Below are positions 33,653-42,153 of a stretch of DNA of 64,000 nucleotides, in pieces. Below the pieces are notes generated by a model. It did not search any database and was not told where the DNA came from. It saw nothing but the letters and a program-made list of their open reading frames with translations. Source of the DNA: Clostridiales bacterium UBA1774. GTDB taxonomy: Bacteria; Bacillota; Clostridia; Oscillospirales; Oscillospiraceae. Each line of letters starts with the position of its first letter. Position 1 is the stretch's first letter. The translations under genes were made by a program, and so were the position numbers. Location: assembly GCA_002314635.1 (NCBI GenBank), contig DCGQ01000025.1, positions 5,675-69,674 of the forward strand, read 5' to 3'.

Positions 33653-34681
33653 ATGAGAAACAAACTGGAAGAGATTCGCAGCGAGTCCCTGAATGCCATT
33701 CGGGACGCGCAGGATCTGAGTGCGCTGGATGCGCTGCGCGTCCAGTATCTGGGCAAAAAAGGCAGCCTCAGCGCCGTTCTGAAGCAGCTGGGTGCGCTGA
33801 GCGCGGAGGAGCGTCCGCTGGTGGGTCAGCTGGCCAACGAGGTTCGTACCCAGATCGAAACCGCCATCAAGGAACGCGTCGATGCCCTGCAGTCTGCGCT
33901 GATGGAAAAGAAACTGCGGGAAGAAGCGCTGGATGTGACCATTCCCGGCACATCGGTGGCGCTGGGTGCCCGCCATCCTCTACAGATCCTGTGGGATGAG
34001 TGCGTGGATATCTTCGTGGGTATGGGTTTTCAGGTCGCCGAAGGCCCTGAGATCGAACTCAGCACCTATGACTTCGACAAGCTGAACATTCCCGTAGGAC
34101 ACACCGTCCGGGAATGGACCGATACGTTCTATATCACCGAGGACGAGCGGGTGCATCTCCGCTGCCAGACAAGCCCGGTACAGGTGCATGTGATGGAGAA
34201 CCAGAAACCTCCCATCCGTGTCATCTCTCCCGGCCGCGTGTTCCGCAAGGATGAAATCGACGCAACCCATTCCCCCATGTTCCACCAGATGGAAGGTCTG
34301 GTGGTGGACAAGGGTATCACCATGGGCGATCTGAAAGGCACGCTGAATGTGCTGCTGAAGCGTCTATACGGCCCCGACACCGTGACCCGGTTCCGCCCCC
34401 ATCACTTCCCCTTCACCGAGCCCAGCTGCGAGGTGGATGTGCAGTGCTTTGAATGCCATGGCGAGGGCTGCCGCGTCTGCAAGGGCGAAGGCTGGATCGA
34501 AGTGCTGGGTGCCGGTATGGTGCATCCCCGCGTGCTCTCCGGCTGCGGCATCGACCCGGATGAATACAGCGGCTTTGCATTCGGCGTAGGTCTGGAGCGT
34601 CTGGCCATGCGCCGGTTCAGCATCAGCGACCTGCGGCTGATGTTCGAAAACGATGTGCGTTTCCTCCAGCAGTTTGTCTGA
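33653..34681 (+). CDS. pheS: Phenylalanine-tRNA ligase alpha subunit
   Basis: 342 residues, normal. N-terminal coiled coil, then class II catalytic core: HPLQILWDECVDIFVGMGF, HRVFRKD-type motif 2 (SPGRVFRKDEIDATHSPMFHQMEGLVVD) and motif 3 GVGLERLAMRRF. It charges tRNA-Phe as a heterotetramer with PheT. The start ATG follows GGGAGGC. Controlled by the T-box upstream. Confidence 0.98.
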   Translation: MRNKLEEIRSESLNAIRDAQDLSALDALRVQYLGKKGSLSAVLKQLGALSAEERPLVGQLANEVRTQIETAIKERVDALQSALMEKKLREEALDVTIPGTSVALGARHPLQILWDECVDIFVGMGFQVAEGPEIELSTYDFDKLNIPVGHTVREWTDTFYITEDERVHLRCQTSPVQVHVMENQKPPIRVISPGRVFRKDEIDATHSPMFHQMEGLVVDKGITMGDLKGTLNVLLKRLYGPDTVTRFRPHHFPFTEPSCEVDVQCFECHGEGCRVCKGEGWIEVLGAGMVHPRVLSGCGIDPDEYSGFAFGVGLERLAMRRFSISDLRLMFENDVRFLQQFV

Positions 34682-34710
34682 CGGAATCGCACGGATAGGA
34701 GGTTAGCAAA

Positions 34711-37092
34711 ATGAAACTTTCCAGAGAATGGCTGAATGAATTCACCCCGGTGAATGTGACCGATAAAGAGTTCTGCGACCGGATGACCATGTCCGGCTCC
34801 AAGGTTGAGGGCTATGAGGTTCTGTTTGACGAGATTCACAATGTGGTAGTGGGCAAGGTGCTGAGCATGGAACGGCACCCCAACAGTGACCACCTTTGGA
34901 TCTGTCAGATCGAGGTGGGCAAGGACGCCCCCGTGCAGATCATCACCGGTGCCCAGAATGTGCAGGTCGGGGATTTGGTTCCCGCCGCACTGCACAAATC
35001 CACCCTCCCCGGCGGCAAGACCATCGAAAAGGGCAAGCTTCGCGGAGAAAAGAGCGAGGGCATGCTCTGCGGTCTGGAAGAACTGGGACTGACGGTAAAC
35101 GACTATCCCTATGCCATCACCGACGGCATCTTCATTCTGCAGGAGCCCTGCACCGTAGGCCAGGACATCGTGGAAGCGCTGAAGCTGCGGGACAGCGTGG
35201 TGGATTTCGAAATCACCAACAACCGTCCTGACTGCCTTTCCATCCGCGGTCTCAGCCGGGAAGCTGCCGTCACCTTCGGTACTCCCCTGACTCTGCCCGA
35301 GCCTCAGGTCAAAGGCAGCGGCGACGATATTCACAACTACCTGAATGTGGACATTCAAAATTCCGAGCTGTGCCCCCGTTACACCGCTCGTGTGGTCAAG
35401 AATGTGAAGATCGCCCCTTCCCCTGTCTGGCTGCGCCGCCGTCTGCGTGCCAGCGGCATTCGTCCCATCAATAATATCGTGGATATCACCAACTATGTCA
35501 TGCTGGAGTACGGTCAGCCCATGCACTCCTTTGACTACCGCTGCATCAGCGGCAGCCGGATCGTGGTTCGCAACGCTGCCGAAGGTGAGGAAATGGCCAC
35601 GCTGGACGGCAGTCCCCGCGCATTGAAGGCCGATATGCTGGTCATTGCCGATGAAAAGAAACCCATCGGTCTGGCCGGTATCATGGGCGGTCAGAACAGC
35701 GAGATCACCGGGGACACCACTTCCGTTGTCTTTGAGTCCGCCAACTTCAACGGCATCAACATCCGCAAGACCGCCATCACGCTGGGTATGCGTACCGATG
35801 CTTCCTCCCGCTTTGAAAAGGGACTTGACCCGCTGGGCACCCTGCCCGCCGTGCAGCGTGCCTGTGAACTGGTGGAGCTGCTGGGCGCCGGTGATGTGGT
35901 GGACGGCATCATTGATGTAGTTGCCAGAGAGATCAAACCCGTCACCTTGAAGCTGGAATCCGACAAGGTTGACGGTCTGCTGGGCATCCATACGGAACCG
36001 GCTTTCCAGAAGAAGGTTCTCATGGAGCTGGGATTCAACTTCGACGGCGATGTGATGACCGTTCCTTCCTGGCGCGGTGATGTGAGTCATTACAGCGACA
36101 TTGCCGAGGAGGTCGCCCGGTTCTATGGCTATGACCGGATCCCCGCAACTGCCTTCAAGGGCGTTACCGCTCAGGGCGGTCTGACTGCCGCACAGCAGTT
36201 GGAGCGGGATACCCGCCAGCTGTGCCGCAGCATGGGTTATAACGAGATTCTGACCTACTCCTTCATCGGTCAGGGCGACAATGATCTGAGCAATATGCCG
36301 AAAGACCATGCGCTGCGGGATTCCTTCCGGATCCTGAATCCGCTGGGCGAGGACACCTCTATTATGCGCACCACCATGCTCTCCGGCGTTTTGAAGTGCA
36401 TGACGCTGAACGCCTCTCATCGGAACAAGGAAGTAAAGCTGTTCGATCTGAGCAAGGTCTATCTGAAGCAGGACGGACAGGATCTGGCGCTGGAGGAAAA
36501 GCACCTGACCATGGGCGTTTACGGAGAAGGCGCCGATTTCTACGCCGTCAAGGGCAATGTGGAGGCGCTGCTGCGCTTCCTGCGGATCCCCGCCCCGGTC
36601 TTTGCCGCCAACACGCAGCATTATGCTTTCCATCCCGGCCGCTGTGCCGATGTGTTCGCCGCCGACGGCACACTGCTGGGCACCTTCGGTGAACTGCATC
36701 CCACGGTGCGGAAGAACTGCGGCATTTCCGCCGCTGCCGCTGCCGTTGAGCTGAACTTCGACAGGCTGCTGGCCTGCCGTGCCCCGGAAGCCCAGTATCA
36801 GCCGCTGCCCCGTTTCCCTGCCGTCCTCCGGGATCTTGCCGTGGTCTGTGAAGAGAAAATCACCGTGCGCCAGCTCAGTGAATGCATTCAGGAAGCCGGC
36901 GGCAAGCTGCTGCGGGAGGTGGACTTCTTCGATGTATACCGCGGCAATCCCATTCCGGAGGGCAGCAAGAGCGTTGCATTCTCCCTCAGCTTCCGGAAAG
37001 AGGAAAGCAGTCTGACCGACAGTGAGATCGAGCCCTGCATGAAGCAGATTCTCACCGCTTTGGAGGAAAAACTTCAGGCGAAAATCCGCTGA
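34711..37092 (+). CDS. pheT: Phenylalanine-tRNA ligase beta subunit
   Basis: 793 residues, normal. N-terminal tRNA-binding OB domain (VGKVLSMERHPNSDHLWICQIEVG), B3/B4 domain (editing; residues around DFEITNNRPDCLS), B5 with GRVDVSHYSDI-like segment, catalytic-like module and C-terminal FDX-ACB domain (PRFPAVLRDLAVVCEE). It forms the tetramer with PheS. GGAGG ribosome-binding site, 29 bases after pheS. Confidence 0.98.
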   Translation: MKLSREWLNEFTPVNVTDKEFCDRMTMSGSKVEGYEVLFDEIHNVVVGKVLSMERHPNSDHLWICQIEVGKDAPVQIITGAQNVQVGDLVPAALHKSTLPGGKTIEKGKLRGEKSEGMLCGLEELGLTVNDYPYAITDGIFILQEPCTVGQDIVEALKLRDSVVDFEITNNRPDCLSIRGLSREAAVTFGTPLTLPEPQVKGSGDDIHNYLNVDIQNSELCPRYTARVVKNVKIAPSPVWLRRRLRASGIRPINNIVDITNYVMLEYGQPMHSFDYRCISGSRIVVRNAAEGEEMATLDGSPRALKADMLVIADEKKPIGLAGIMGGQNSEITGDTTSVVFESANFNGINIRKTAITLGMRTDASSRFEKGLDPLGTLPAVQRACELVELLGAGDVVDGIIDVVAREIKPVTLKLESDKVDGLLGIHTEPAFQKKVLMELGFNFDGDVMTVPSWRGDVSHYSDIAEEVARFYGYDRIPATAFKGVTAQGGLTAAQQLERDTRQLCRSMGYNEILTYSFIGQGDNDLSNMPKDHALRDSFRILNPLGEDTSIMRTTMLSGVLKCMTLNASHRNKEVKLFDLSKVYLKQDGQDLALEEKHLTMGVYGEGADFYAVKGNVEALLRFLRIPAPVFAANTQHYAFHPGRCADVFAADGTLLGTFGELHPTVRKNCGISAAAAAVELNFDRLLACRAPEAQYQPLPRFPAVLRDLAVVCEEKITVRQLSECIQEAGGKLLREVDFFDVYRGNPIPEGSKSVAFSLSFRKEESSLTDSEIEPCMKQILTALEEKLQAKIR

Positions 37093-37107
37093 TCCGGAAT
37101 AAAATTC

Positions 37108-37136
37108 TTTACAGTCGGGAAAAAAAGAGCTATAAT
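37108..37136 (+). promoter_or_regulatory. Promoter of ireB
   Basis: TTTACA (37108-37113), 17 bases, TATAAT (37131-37136). Confidence 0.88.
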
Positions 37137-37164
37137 ACGCTATATGCTGTAAGGAGGCTCTGCC

Positions 37165-37407
37165 ATGGATCAGTTTACACGCAAGTTCGGTATCGTGGAT
37201 AAGAGCACGGAAATTCACGAGATTCTCACTTCCGTTTATGACGCGCTGAAGGTCAAAGGGTATAACCCCATCAATCAGATCGTGGGCTACATCCTCACCG
37301 AAGACCCCACATACATCACGAATTACAAAAATGCGCGGACGCTGATCAGTCACCTGGACAGAGATGAACTGCTGCAGGAGCTGGTTCGTAGCTACCTGAA
37401 TCTTTGA
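37165..37407 (+). CDS. ireB: IreB family regulatory phosphoprotein
   Basis: 80 residues; the whole length matches the IreB (DUF965/YrzL) family: [27 protein letters not shown] and the D(E/R)[10 protein letters not shown] end. In Enterococcus IreB is a small phosphoprotein target of the Ser/Thr kinase IreK and phosphatase IreP that tunes cephalosporin resistance. The conserved Thr residues in the N-terminal part (FTRKF) are candidates for phosphorylation. Often next to a Holliday-junction resolvase gene; not so here. Confidence 0.93.
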   Translation: MDQFTRKFGIVDKSTEIHEILTSVYDALKVKGYNPINQIVGYILTEDPTYITNYKNARTLISHLDRDELLQELVRSYLNL

Positions 37408-37421
37408 TACGATGTTCTTTC

Positions 37422-37455
37422 CACACCCCTCCCACAATGGGAGGGGTGTGTTTTT
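37422..37455 (+). terminator. Terminator of ireB
   Basis: 13-bp stem CACACCCCTCCCA / TGGGAGGGGTGTG with a 3-base loop, then TTTTT. Confidence 0.95.
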
Positions 37456-37520
37456 CATCTGGCAGAATGAAGTGGCAACAATTACCGGTGGGGAAAGTAA
37501 CACCCCGCTGTCTGATGTCC

Positions 37521-37549
37521 TTGACAGTTCCCGGAATATGCATTATACT
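37521..37549 (+). promoter_or_regulatory. Promoter of the small conserved protein and NlpC/P60 genes
   Basis: Perfect TTGACA (37521-37526), 17 bases, TATACT (37544-37549). Confidence 0.92.
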
Positions 37550-37585
37550 AATAATCTCAAAAGTATGCGAGAAAGGATGATATCG

Positions 37586-37873
37586 ATGGCGAACGAAAAT
37601 ACTCTGACTTATAAGGGGCGTCCTCTGCGTCGGAAGGATAACCTGATTTACTACGGAGAGATGACCGATAAATATATTGTCATGCTGCAGATTCTGGACA
37701 CCGAAGCGCTGCAGGACATGAAGCTGGCGAAACGGGTTTCCGTCCAGCTCCAGCTTACCGATCCGGATATCCGCTCCCGGGATCGGGTGGTCAAGAAAGC
37801 AGAAAAAGAAGGCCTTTATGTAGCGCTGGATCTGGGCGCTGTCTGGCTGGAAAGGATGCTCAGTCAGGAGTGA
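37586..37873 (+). CDS. Small cytoplasmic protein, unknown function
   Basis: 95 residues from ATG after AAAGGATG (MANENTLTYKGRPLRRKDNLIYYG). No family recognised. It is a beta-rich start followed by helices with charged faces (DMKLAKRVSVQLQLTD, VVKKAEKEGLYVALDLGAVWLERML). It shares a promoter with the NlpC/P60 gene 24 bases downstream, so it is probably made with that cell-wall enzyme. Confidence 0.75.
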   Translation: MANENTLTYKGRPLRRKDNLIYYGEMTDKYIVMLQILDTEALQDMKLAKRVSVQLQLTDPDIRSRDRVVKKAEKEGLYVALDLGAVWLERMLSQE

Positions 37874-37897
37874 GCATCGGATACAGGAGATAGAAAA

Positions 37898-38956
37898 ATG
37901 AAAAAATTATGGAAGCGATTTCTGGCAGTCAGTCTGCTGCTTGTGATTCTGGTCCTGCCGGTACTGGCACTGGAACCGGGTTCTGCGGTGGTCGTCGCGG
38001 ACTGGCTGAATTTCCGGGACAAACCGGACATGAGCGGAAAAGTGCTGGGCATGGCACAGGAAGGCAGCAGCGTTGAGATTCTGGAGGTATTGGGTGACTG
38101 GTGCCGCGTCAGCTGGAATGGGAAGGAAGGCTATATGAGTTCCCGCTATCTGAAGCAGCCGGAACCCACCGCCACTCCCGTGCCGGAAGCCACGCCGACA
38201 CCTATTGCCACTCCGACTCCGGAGGTCACGCCGGCCCCCTCGGCCACGCCGGCTCCGGAAGCCACGCCGGAACCCTCGGCTGCTCCGACTTCGGAAGCTA
38301 CACCCGTTCCTTCCGAATCCCCCGTCCCGGAAACCACAGCCAATGAATCGCATTCCGTCACTACCGGCATTCTGACCGGTGACGGCGTCCGGTTCCGCGC
38401 AGCGGGCAATCTGCAGGCCGATGTCTACGGATATCTGTACTGTGGTGATAAGGTCACTGTCCTTGCATCGGAGGGCGACTGGTATAAGGTTGAATACGAT
38501 GGCAGAATCGGCTATCTTTACGGACAGTACGTGCGAATCATCGAAAACAACAAAACAGAAGCAGAATCGGAAATCGCCAGTGCCTCTGCCGAGGCGGTTA
38601 TTGCACTGGCCAAGGCGAATCTGGGCGTACCGTATGTCTACGGCGGTACCACTTCCTCCGGTTTCGACTGCTCCGGCCTTACATACTATTGCTTTGTAAA
38701 CAACGGATATACCATGAACCGAACCGCCTCCCAACAGTACAAGCAGGGTTCTTATGTGGAAAAAGAAGCTCTGGAACCGGGCGATCTTGTGTTTTTTGCC
38801 AGCCCCGGCAGCTGGACCATCGGTCATGTGGGTCTTTACATCGGAGACGGCAAATTCATTCACGCATCCTCCGGCTCCGCCAAGGTCATAACCAGTGAGT
38901 TGGACAGCTGGTATTACAGCACCTACTATTATGGTGCAAGACGCATTCTGAACTGA
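37898..38956 (+). CDS. Secreted NlpC/P60 peptidoglycan hydrolase with two SH3b domains
   Basis: 352 residues: signal peptide (to about residue 24, LPVLALEPG), SH3b domain 1 (about 27-86), Pro/Thr/Ala linker (about 87-150), SH3b domain 2 (155-212), NlpC/P60 domain (about 228-352). Catalytic Cys in FDCSGLTYYC, His in IGHVGLYIG and a third polar residue near FIHASS. It cuts gamma-D-Glu-diamino acid bonds in cell-wall stems; the SH3b domains bind the wall. Second gene of a two-gene unit. Confidence 0.94.
   Translation: MKKLWKRFLAVSLLLVILVLPVLALEPGSAVVVADWLNFRDKPDMSGKVLGMAQEGSSVEILEVLGDWCRVSWNGKEGYMSSRYLKQPEPTATPVPEATPTPIATPTPEVTPAPSATPAPEATPEPSAAPTSEATPVPSESPVPETTANESHSVTTGILTGDGVRFRAAGNLQADVYGYLYCGDKVTVLASEGDWYKVEYDGRIGYLYGQYVRIIENNKTEAESEIASASAEAVIALAKANLGVPYVYGGTTSSGFDCSGLTYYCFVNNGYTMNRTASQQYKQGSYVEKEALEPGDLVFFASPGSWTIGHVGLYIGDGKFIHASSGSAKVITSELDSWYYSTYYYGARRILN
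38160..38340 (+). repeat. Degenerate tandem repeat coding the Pro/Thr/Ala linker
   Basis: About ten in-frame copies of a 15-21 base unit around CCGGAAGCCACGCC (PEATP-like). This kind of repeat varies in copy number between strains. Confidence 0.8.
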
Positions 38957-38960
38957 AAAG

Positions 38961-39000
38961 AACCGGGCCGCACCGCCATTCACGGTTGTGCGGCCCGGTT
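38961..39000. terminator. Bidirectional terminator between the NlpC/P60 gene and the phosphoketolase region
   Basis: 13-bp stem AACCGGGCCGCAC / GTGCGGCCCGGTT, with inner ACCG/CGGT. On the minus strand it is followed by CTTTTC, on the plus strand only by TCC, so it best serves the phosphoketolase transcript. Confidence 0.8.
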
Positions 39001-39014
39001 TCCAATATTTGCAT

Positions 39015-39043
39015 TTGCTTTTTTCGCTTATTCCCGTTATGCT
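39015..39043 (+). promoter_or_regulatory. Promoter of a candidate small RNA
   Basis: TTGCTT (39015-39020), 17 bases, TATGCT (39038-39043). No gene with a ribosome-binding site follows on this strand before the terminator 60 bases on. Confidence 0.55.
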
Positions 39044-39049
39044 GTTTCT

Positions 39050-39131
39050 GTTCTCTCAGAGAAAGACAGAGACATATTCCTCCAAAGAACTCCCCCGATG
39101 AACTGCTGCGGCGCCCGCCGCAGCTTTTTTT
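39050..39131 (+). ncRNA. Candidate small regulatory RNA with CU-rich single-stranded motifs
   Basis: An 80-base unit between a promoter and a strong intrinsic terminator. A short 5' hairpin (TTCTC-TCA-GAGAA), an open stretch with ATTCCTCC and ACTCCCCC, then the terminator hairpin. CU-rich loops that pair with Shine-Dalgarno sequences are a hallmark of several Gram-positive small RNAs. It also lies antisense to the 3' end of the phosphoketolase transcript. Prediction only. Confidence 0.45.
39105..39131 (+). terminator. Intrinsic terminator on the plus strand
   Basis: GCTGCGGC, loop GCCC, GCCGCAGC, then seven T. It overlaps the phosphoketolase stop codon on the other strand. Confidence 0.88.
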
Positions 39132-41439
39132 ATGCTTTCAGATCCTGCCAGCACCAGTCCGAGATTTCCGGCAGATCCTCACCGTACTTCCGGATATGGC
39201 TCCGGTGCGCGCACAGTTTGTCCTGCAGTTCCTGTACCAGATAGCTGCCCCGGTCTCCAAGATCCGGCAGAAGCCGCACCGCATCCATGCACAGGTGCCA
39301 GCGATCCAGATCGTTCTGAACCCGCATATCGTAGGGTGTGGTAATGGTGCCCTCCTCTTTGTAGCCGCGTACATGAATATTCTGGTTGCGGCGGCGGTAG
39401 GTCAGCTCGTGGATCAGCTTCGGATAGCCATGGAAGGCAAACAGAATCGGTCTGTCCCGGGTAAACAGCGTGTCATAGGCAAAGTCCGTCAATCCATGCG
39501 GATGCTCCTCCGCAGGCTGCAGCCGCATCAGATCCACAATATTTACCGTCCGAATCTTCAACTCCGGAAAACTGCGGTGCAGAATATCTGCCGCAGCCAG
39601 CGTTTCCAGCGTCGGTGTATCACCGCAGCAGGCCAGCACCAGATCCGGTGTGCTTCCCCGGTCTGTAGACGCCCACGGCCAGATTCCCAGTCCCTCCGTG
39701 CAGTGTTTCTCCGCCGCATCCCGGCTGAGCCACTGTGCCCGGGGATGCTTGGAGGCGATGATCACATTCACATAGTTGCGGCTGCGGATGCAGTGGTCAA
39801 AGGTACTCAGCAGCGTATTGGCATCCGGCGGCAGATACAGCCGGGCAACATCTGCCTTTTTGTTCGCCACATGATCCAGAAAACCCGGATCCTGATGGGT
39901 AAATCCATTGTGATCCTGCTGCCACACATTGGAGGTCAGCACATAGTTCAGAGACGCGGTCTCCTGCCGCCACGGGATGGCTGCCGCGGCCTTCATCCAT
40001 TTTGCATGTTGGGAGGCCATGGAATCCACGATGCGGATAAAAGCCTCATAGGAATTGAAAAAGCCGTGCCGTCCGGTCAGCAGATAGCCTTCCAGTGCGC
40101 CCTGACACACATGCTCCGACAGCAGCGCATCCATGACCCGTCCGCCGGGGCAAAGATACTCGTCCGTCTTTTTCCCGGGCAGCTCCCAGCGGCGCCCCGT
40201 CGCTTCAAACACGCTGCCAAGACGATTGGACATGGTTTCGTCCGGCCCAAAAATGCGGAAATTCCGATTCTCCGCATTCATTCGCAGCACATCCCGCACA
40301 TAAGTTCCCAGAACTCGCATATCCTCCGCTGCGGTGCCGCCATGTCGCTCCACGGGCACCGTGTAATCCTGCCAGTCCGGCAGGCGAAGCGGTTTCAGCA
40401 GTCTGCCGCCGTTGGCGTGGGGATTCAGTCCCATTCGCCGTTCTCCTTCCGGGCACAAGGCACGAAGCTCCGAAACAGGCTCTCCGTTTTCGCTGAACAG
40501 TTCCTCGGGCCGATAACGGCGAAGCCACTTTTCCAGTGCTTCGATCCCATCGGGTGCGTGAACATCCAGCGGTACCTGATGGCTGCGGAAGGAATCCTCC
40601 GTTTCCTCCGGGCCGGTCCAGCCTTTGGGCGAACGCAGCACCAGCACCGGGTATTTCCCCTTTTTCCACAGCTTCAGACAGGCCTCCAACGCCGCCGTCA
40701 TGGTTTCATGGGAACGCAGTTCCTCCTGGGAATCCAGCTTGCCCCCGGCATCCACGAAAATCGGCATCCAGCCGCAGCCCTGCAGATACTGCCGCAGCTC
40801 CTCCGTGGGGATTCGTGCCAACAGCGTAGGATTTGCGATTTTGTAGCCGTTCAGATGCAGAATAGGCAGGATTTTTCCGTCCTCCGTGGGATGCAGAAAA
40901 CGGGAGACCTGCCATGACGCGCTCAGCGGCCCGGTCTCCGCTTCCCCGTCTCCGATGACGCAGGCCGCGATCAGGCTCGGATTATCCAGTACCGCACCAT
41001 AGGCGTGGCTCAGGCTGTAGCCCAGCTCTCCGCCTTCGTGGATGCTGCCGGGAAGCTCCGGCGCGGCATGGCTCTGGATACCGCCGGGAAAGGAAAACTG
41101 CCGTACCAGCTGCAGCATCCCCGCTCCGTCCCGGCTCAGATTTGGGTCCAGTTCTCCGTAGGAACCCTCCAGCCACACATTTGCCGCCACTGCCGCGCCG
41201 CCGTGTCCCGGTCCGGAAAGATAGATCATATTCAGCTTATGTCGGCAGATCAGCCGCTGCAGATGTGCATAGATGAAGTTCTGCCCCGGGCAGGTTCCCC
41301 AATGTCCCACAATCTTGCGCTTGACATCTGCCTCCGTCAGCGGACGGCGCAGCAGCACATTGTCGCGCAGATAAAGCTGCGCCGCGCTGAGGTAGTTGGC
41401 CGCCCGCCACCACAGCCGTACCTGTTCCGATTCCGTCAT
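39130..41439 (-). CDS. xfp: Xylulose-5-phosphate / fructose-6-phosphate phosphoketolase
   Basis: 769 residues, near the family length of about 790. A TPP enzyme that splits xylulose 5-phosphate (or fructose 6-phosphate) with phosphate to acetyl phosphate and glyceraldehyde 3-phosphate (or erythrose 4-phosphate). Seen: KRKIVGHWGTCPGQNFIYAHL, SGPGHGGAA, the TPP motif GDGEAETGPLSASW and HQDPGFLDHV in the pyrimidine-binding domain. The start MTESEQ follows AAAGGAAGCGG; two upstream ATGs have no ribosome-binding site. It stands alone; only a weak promoter-like TATATT is visible upstream. A phosphoketolase route would give ATP via acetate kinase. Confidence 0.95.
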   Translation of the reverse strand: MTESEQVRLWWRAANYLSAAQLYLRDNVLLRRPLTEADVKRKIVGHWGTCPGQNFIYAHLQRLICRHKLNMIYLSGPGHGGAAVAANVWLEGSYGELDPNLSRDGAGMLQLVRQFSFPGGIQSHAAPELPGSIHEGGELGYSLSHAYGAVLDNPSLIAACVIGDGEAETGPLSASWQVSRFLHPTEDGKILPILHLNGYKIANPTLLARIPTEELRQYLQGCGWMPIFVDAGGKLDSQEELRSHETMTAALEACLKLWKKGKYPVLVLRSPKGWTGPEETEDSFRSHQVPLDVHAPDGIEALEKWLRRYRPEELFSENGEPVSELRALCPEGERRMGLNPHANGGRLLKPLRLPDWQDYTVPVERHGGTAAEDMRVLGTYVRDVLRMNAENRNFRIFGPDETMSNRLGSVFEATGRRWELPGKKTDEYLCPGGRVMDALLSEHVCQGALEGYLLTGRHGFFNSYEAFIRIVDSMASQHAKWMKAAAAIPWRQETASLNYVLTSNVWQQDHNGFTHQDPGFLDHVANKKADVARLYLPPDANTLLSTFDHCIRSRNYVNVIIASKHPRAQWLSRDAAEKHCTEGLGIWPWASTDRGSTPDLVLACCGDTPTLETLAAADILHRSFPELKIRTVNIVDLMRLQPAEEHPHGLTDFAYDTLFTRDRPILFAFHGYPKLIHELTYRRRNQNIHVRGYKEEGTITTPYDMRVQNDLDRWHLCMDAVRLLPDLGDRGSYLVQELQDKLCAHRSHIRKYGEDLPEISDWCWQDLKA

Positions 41440-41489
41440 ATTTCCGCTTCCTTTCATGGAAAATCTCCCGGTAATATAACCAAAATATG

Positions 41490-41518
41490 TTGAAGAATAC
41501 ATACCGTCTTGTTATACT
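41490..41518 (+). promoter_or_regulatory. Promoter of the phosphoribosyltransferase-GH2-MBL unit
   Basis: TTGAAG (41490-41495), 17 bases, TATACT (41513-41518). Confidence 0.78.
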
Positions 41519-41591
41519 GAAACGGAATCTATTTTCCTTAGCGGTGCGGAATTTCCGGCTGCTTTTACAATAAGAAAGAGGGCTGCTTACT

Positions 41592-42143
41592 ATGTCTGTT
41601 TATTCCATCGATATTGCCGGTATGAAGCGGGAGCTTCCCATCTGCAAGGCTACTGATACGCTTTATATCGGTGCATTTGTCATGTTCGGGGATGTGGAGC
41701 TGACCGAGCACTGTGCCGCCGAGCTTCTGAAAAAGATGCCGAAATGCGATTACCTGATCGCGCCGGAAGCCAAGGCCATTCCGCTGGTGTATGAGATGAG
41801 CCGTCAGAGCGGGATCCCCTATCTGCTGGCCCGAAAAAAAGCCAAGGCCTATATGTCCGGTGTGTTCCGTGTGGATGTAAAGAGCATTACCACCGCCGGT
41901 GTGCAGACGCTGGTCATCGACCAGGCTGATGCGGACCGGATGAAGGGCAAGGATATCGTCATCGTGGACGATGTGATCTCCACCGGTGAAAGCCTTCAGG
42001 CCATGGAAACGCTGGTAAACAAGGCGGAAGGCAACATTGTCTGCAAAATGGCCGTTCTGGCAGAAGGCGATGCAGCAAAGCGGACCGATATCACCGTGCT
42101 TGCACCGCTGCCCCTGTTCAAGCCGGACGGCAGCATTCTCTGA
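41592..42143 (+). CDS. Purine phosphoribosyltransferase-like protein (Apt/Xpt type)
   Basis: 183 residues. The PRPP-binding motif VIVDDVISTGESLQAM is complete, and the preceding DYLIAPEAKAIPLVYEMS and RKKAKAYM segments match adenine/xanthine phosphoribosyltransferases. Predicted to form a nucleotide from a purine base and PRPP, or to act as a PRTase-type regulator. Base specificity cannot be read by eye. It begins an operon with a GH2 glycosidase, an unusual partner. Confidence 0.85.
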   Translation: MSVYSIDIAGMKRELPICKATDTLYIGAFVMFGDVELTEHCAAELLKKMPKCDYLIAPEAKAIPLVYEMSRQSGIPYLLARKKAKAYMSGVFRVDVKSITTAGVQTLVIDQADADRMKGKDIVIVDDVISTGESLQAMETLVNKAEGNIVCKMAVLAEGDAAKRTDITVLAPLPLFKPDGSIL

Positions 42144-42153
42144 GGGTTCGCCC

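Noticed and set aside
34402..37503. Open frame of 1033 codons opposite pheST
   Set aside because: Shadow of the highly biased pheS and pheT genes; no domain, no ribosome-binding site.
39037..39075. Twelve-codon frame on the minus strand (MSLSFSERTETA) behind a good GGAGG
   Set aside because: It lies in the 3' region of the phosphoketolase transcript; too short to tell from chance. Kept as an alternative explanation for the CCTCC motif of the small RNA candidate.
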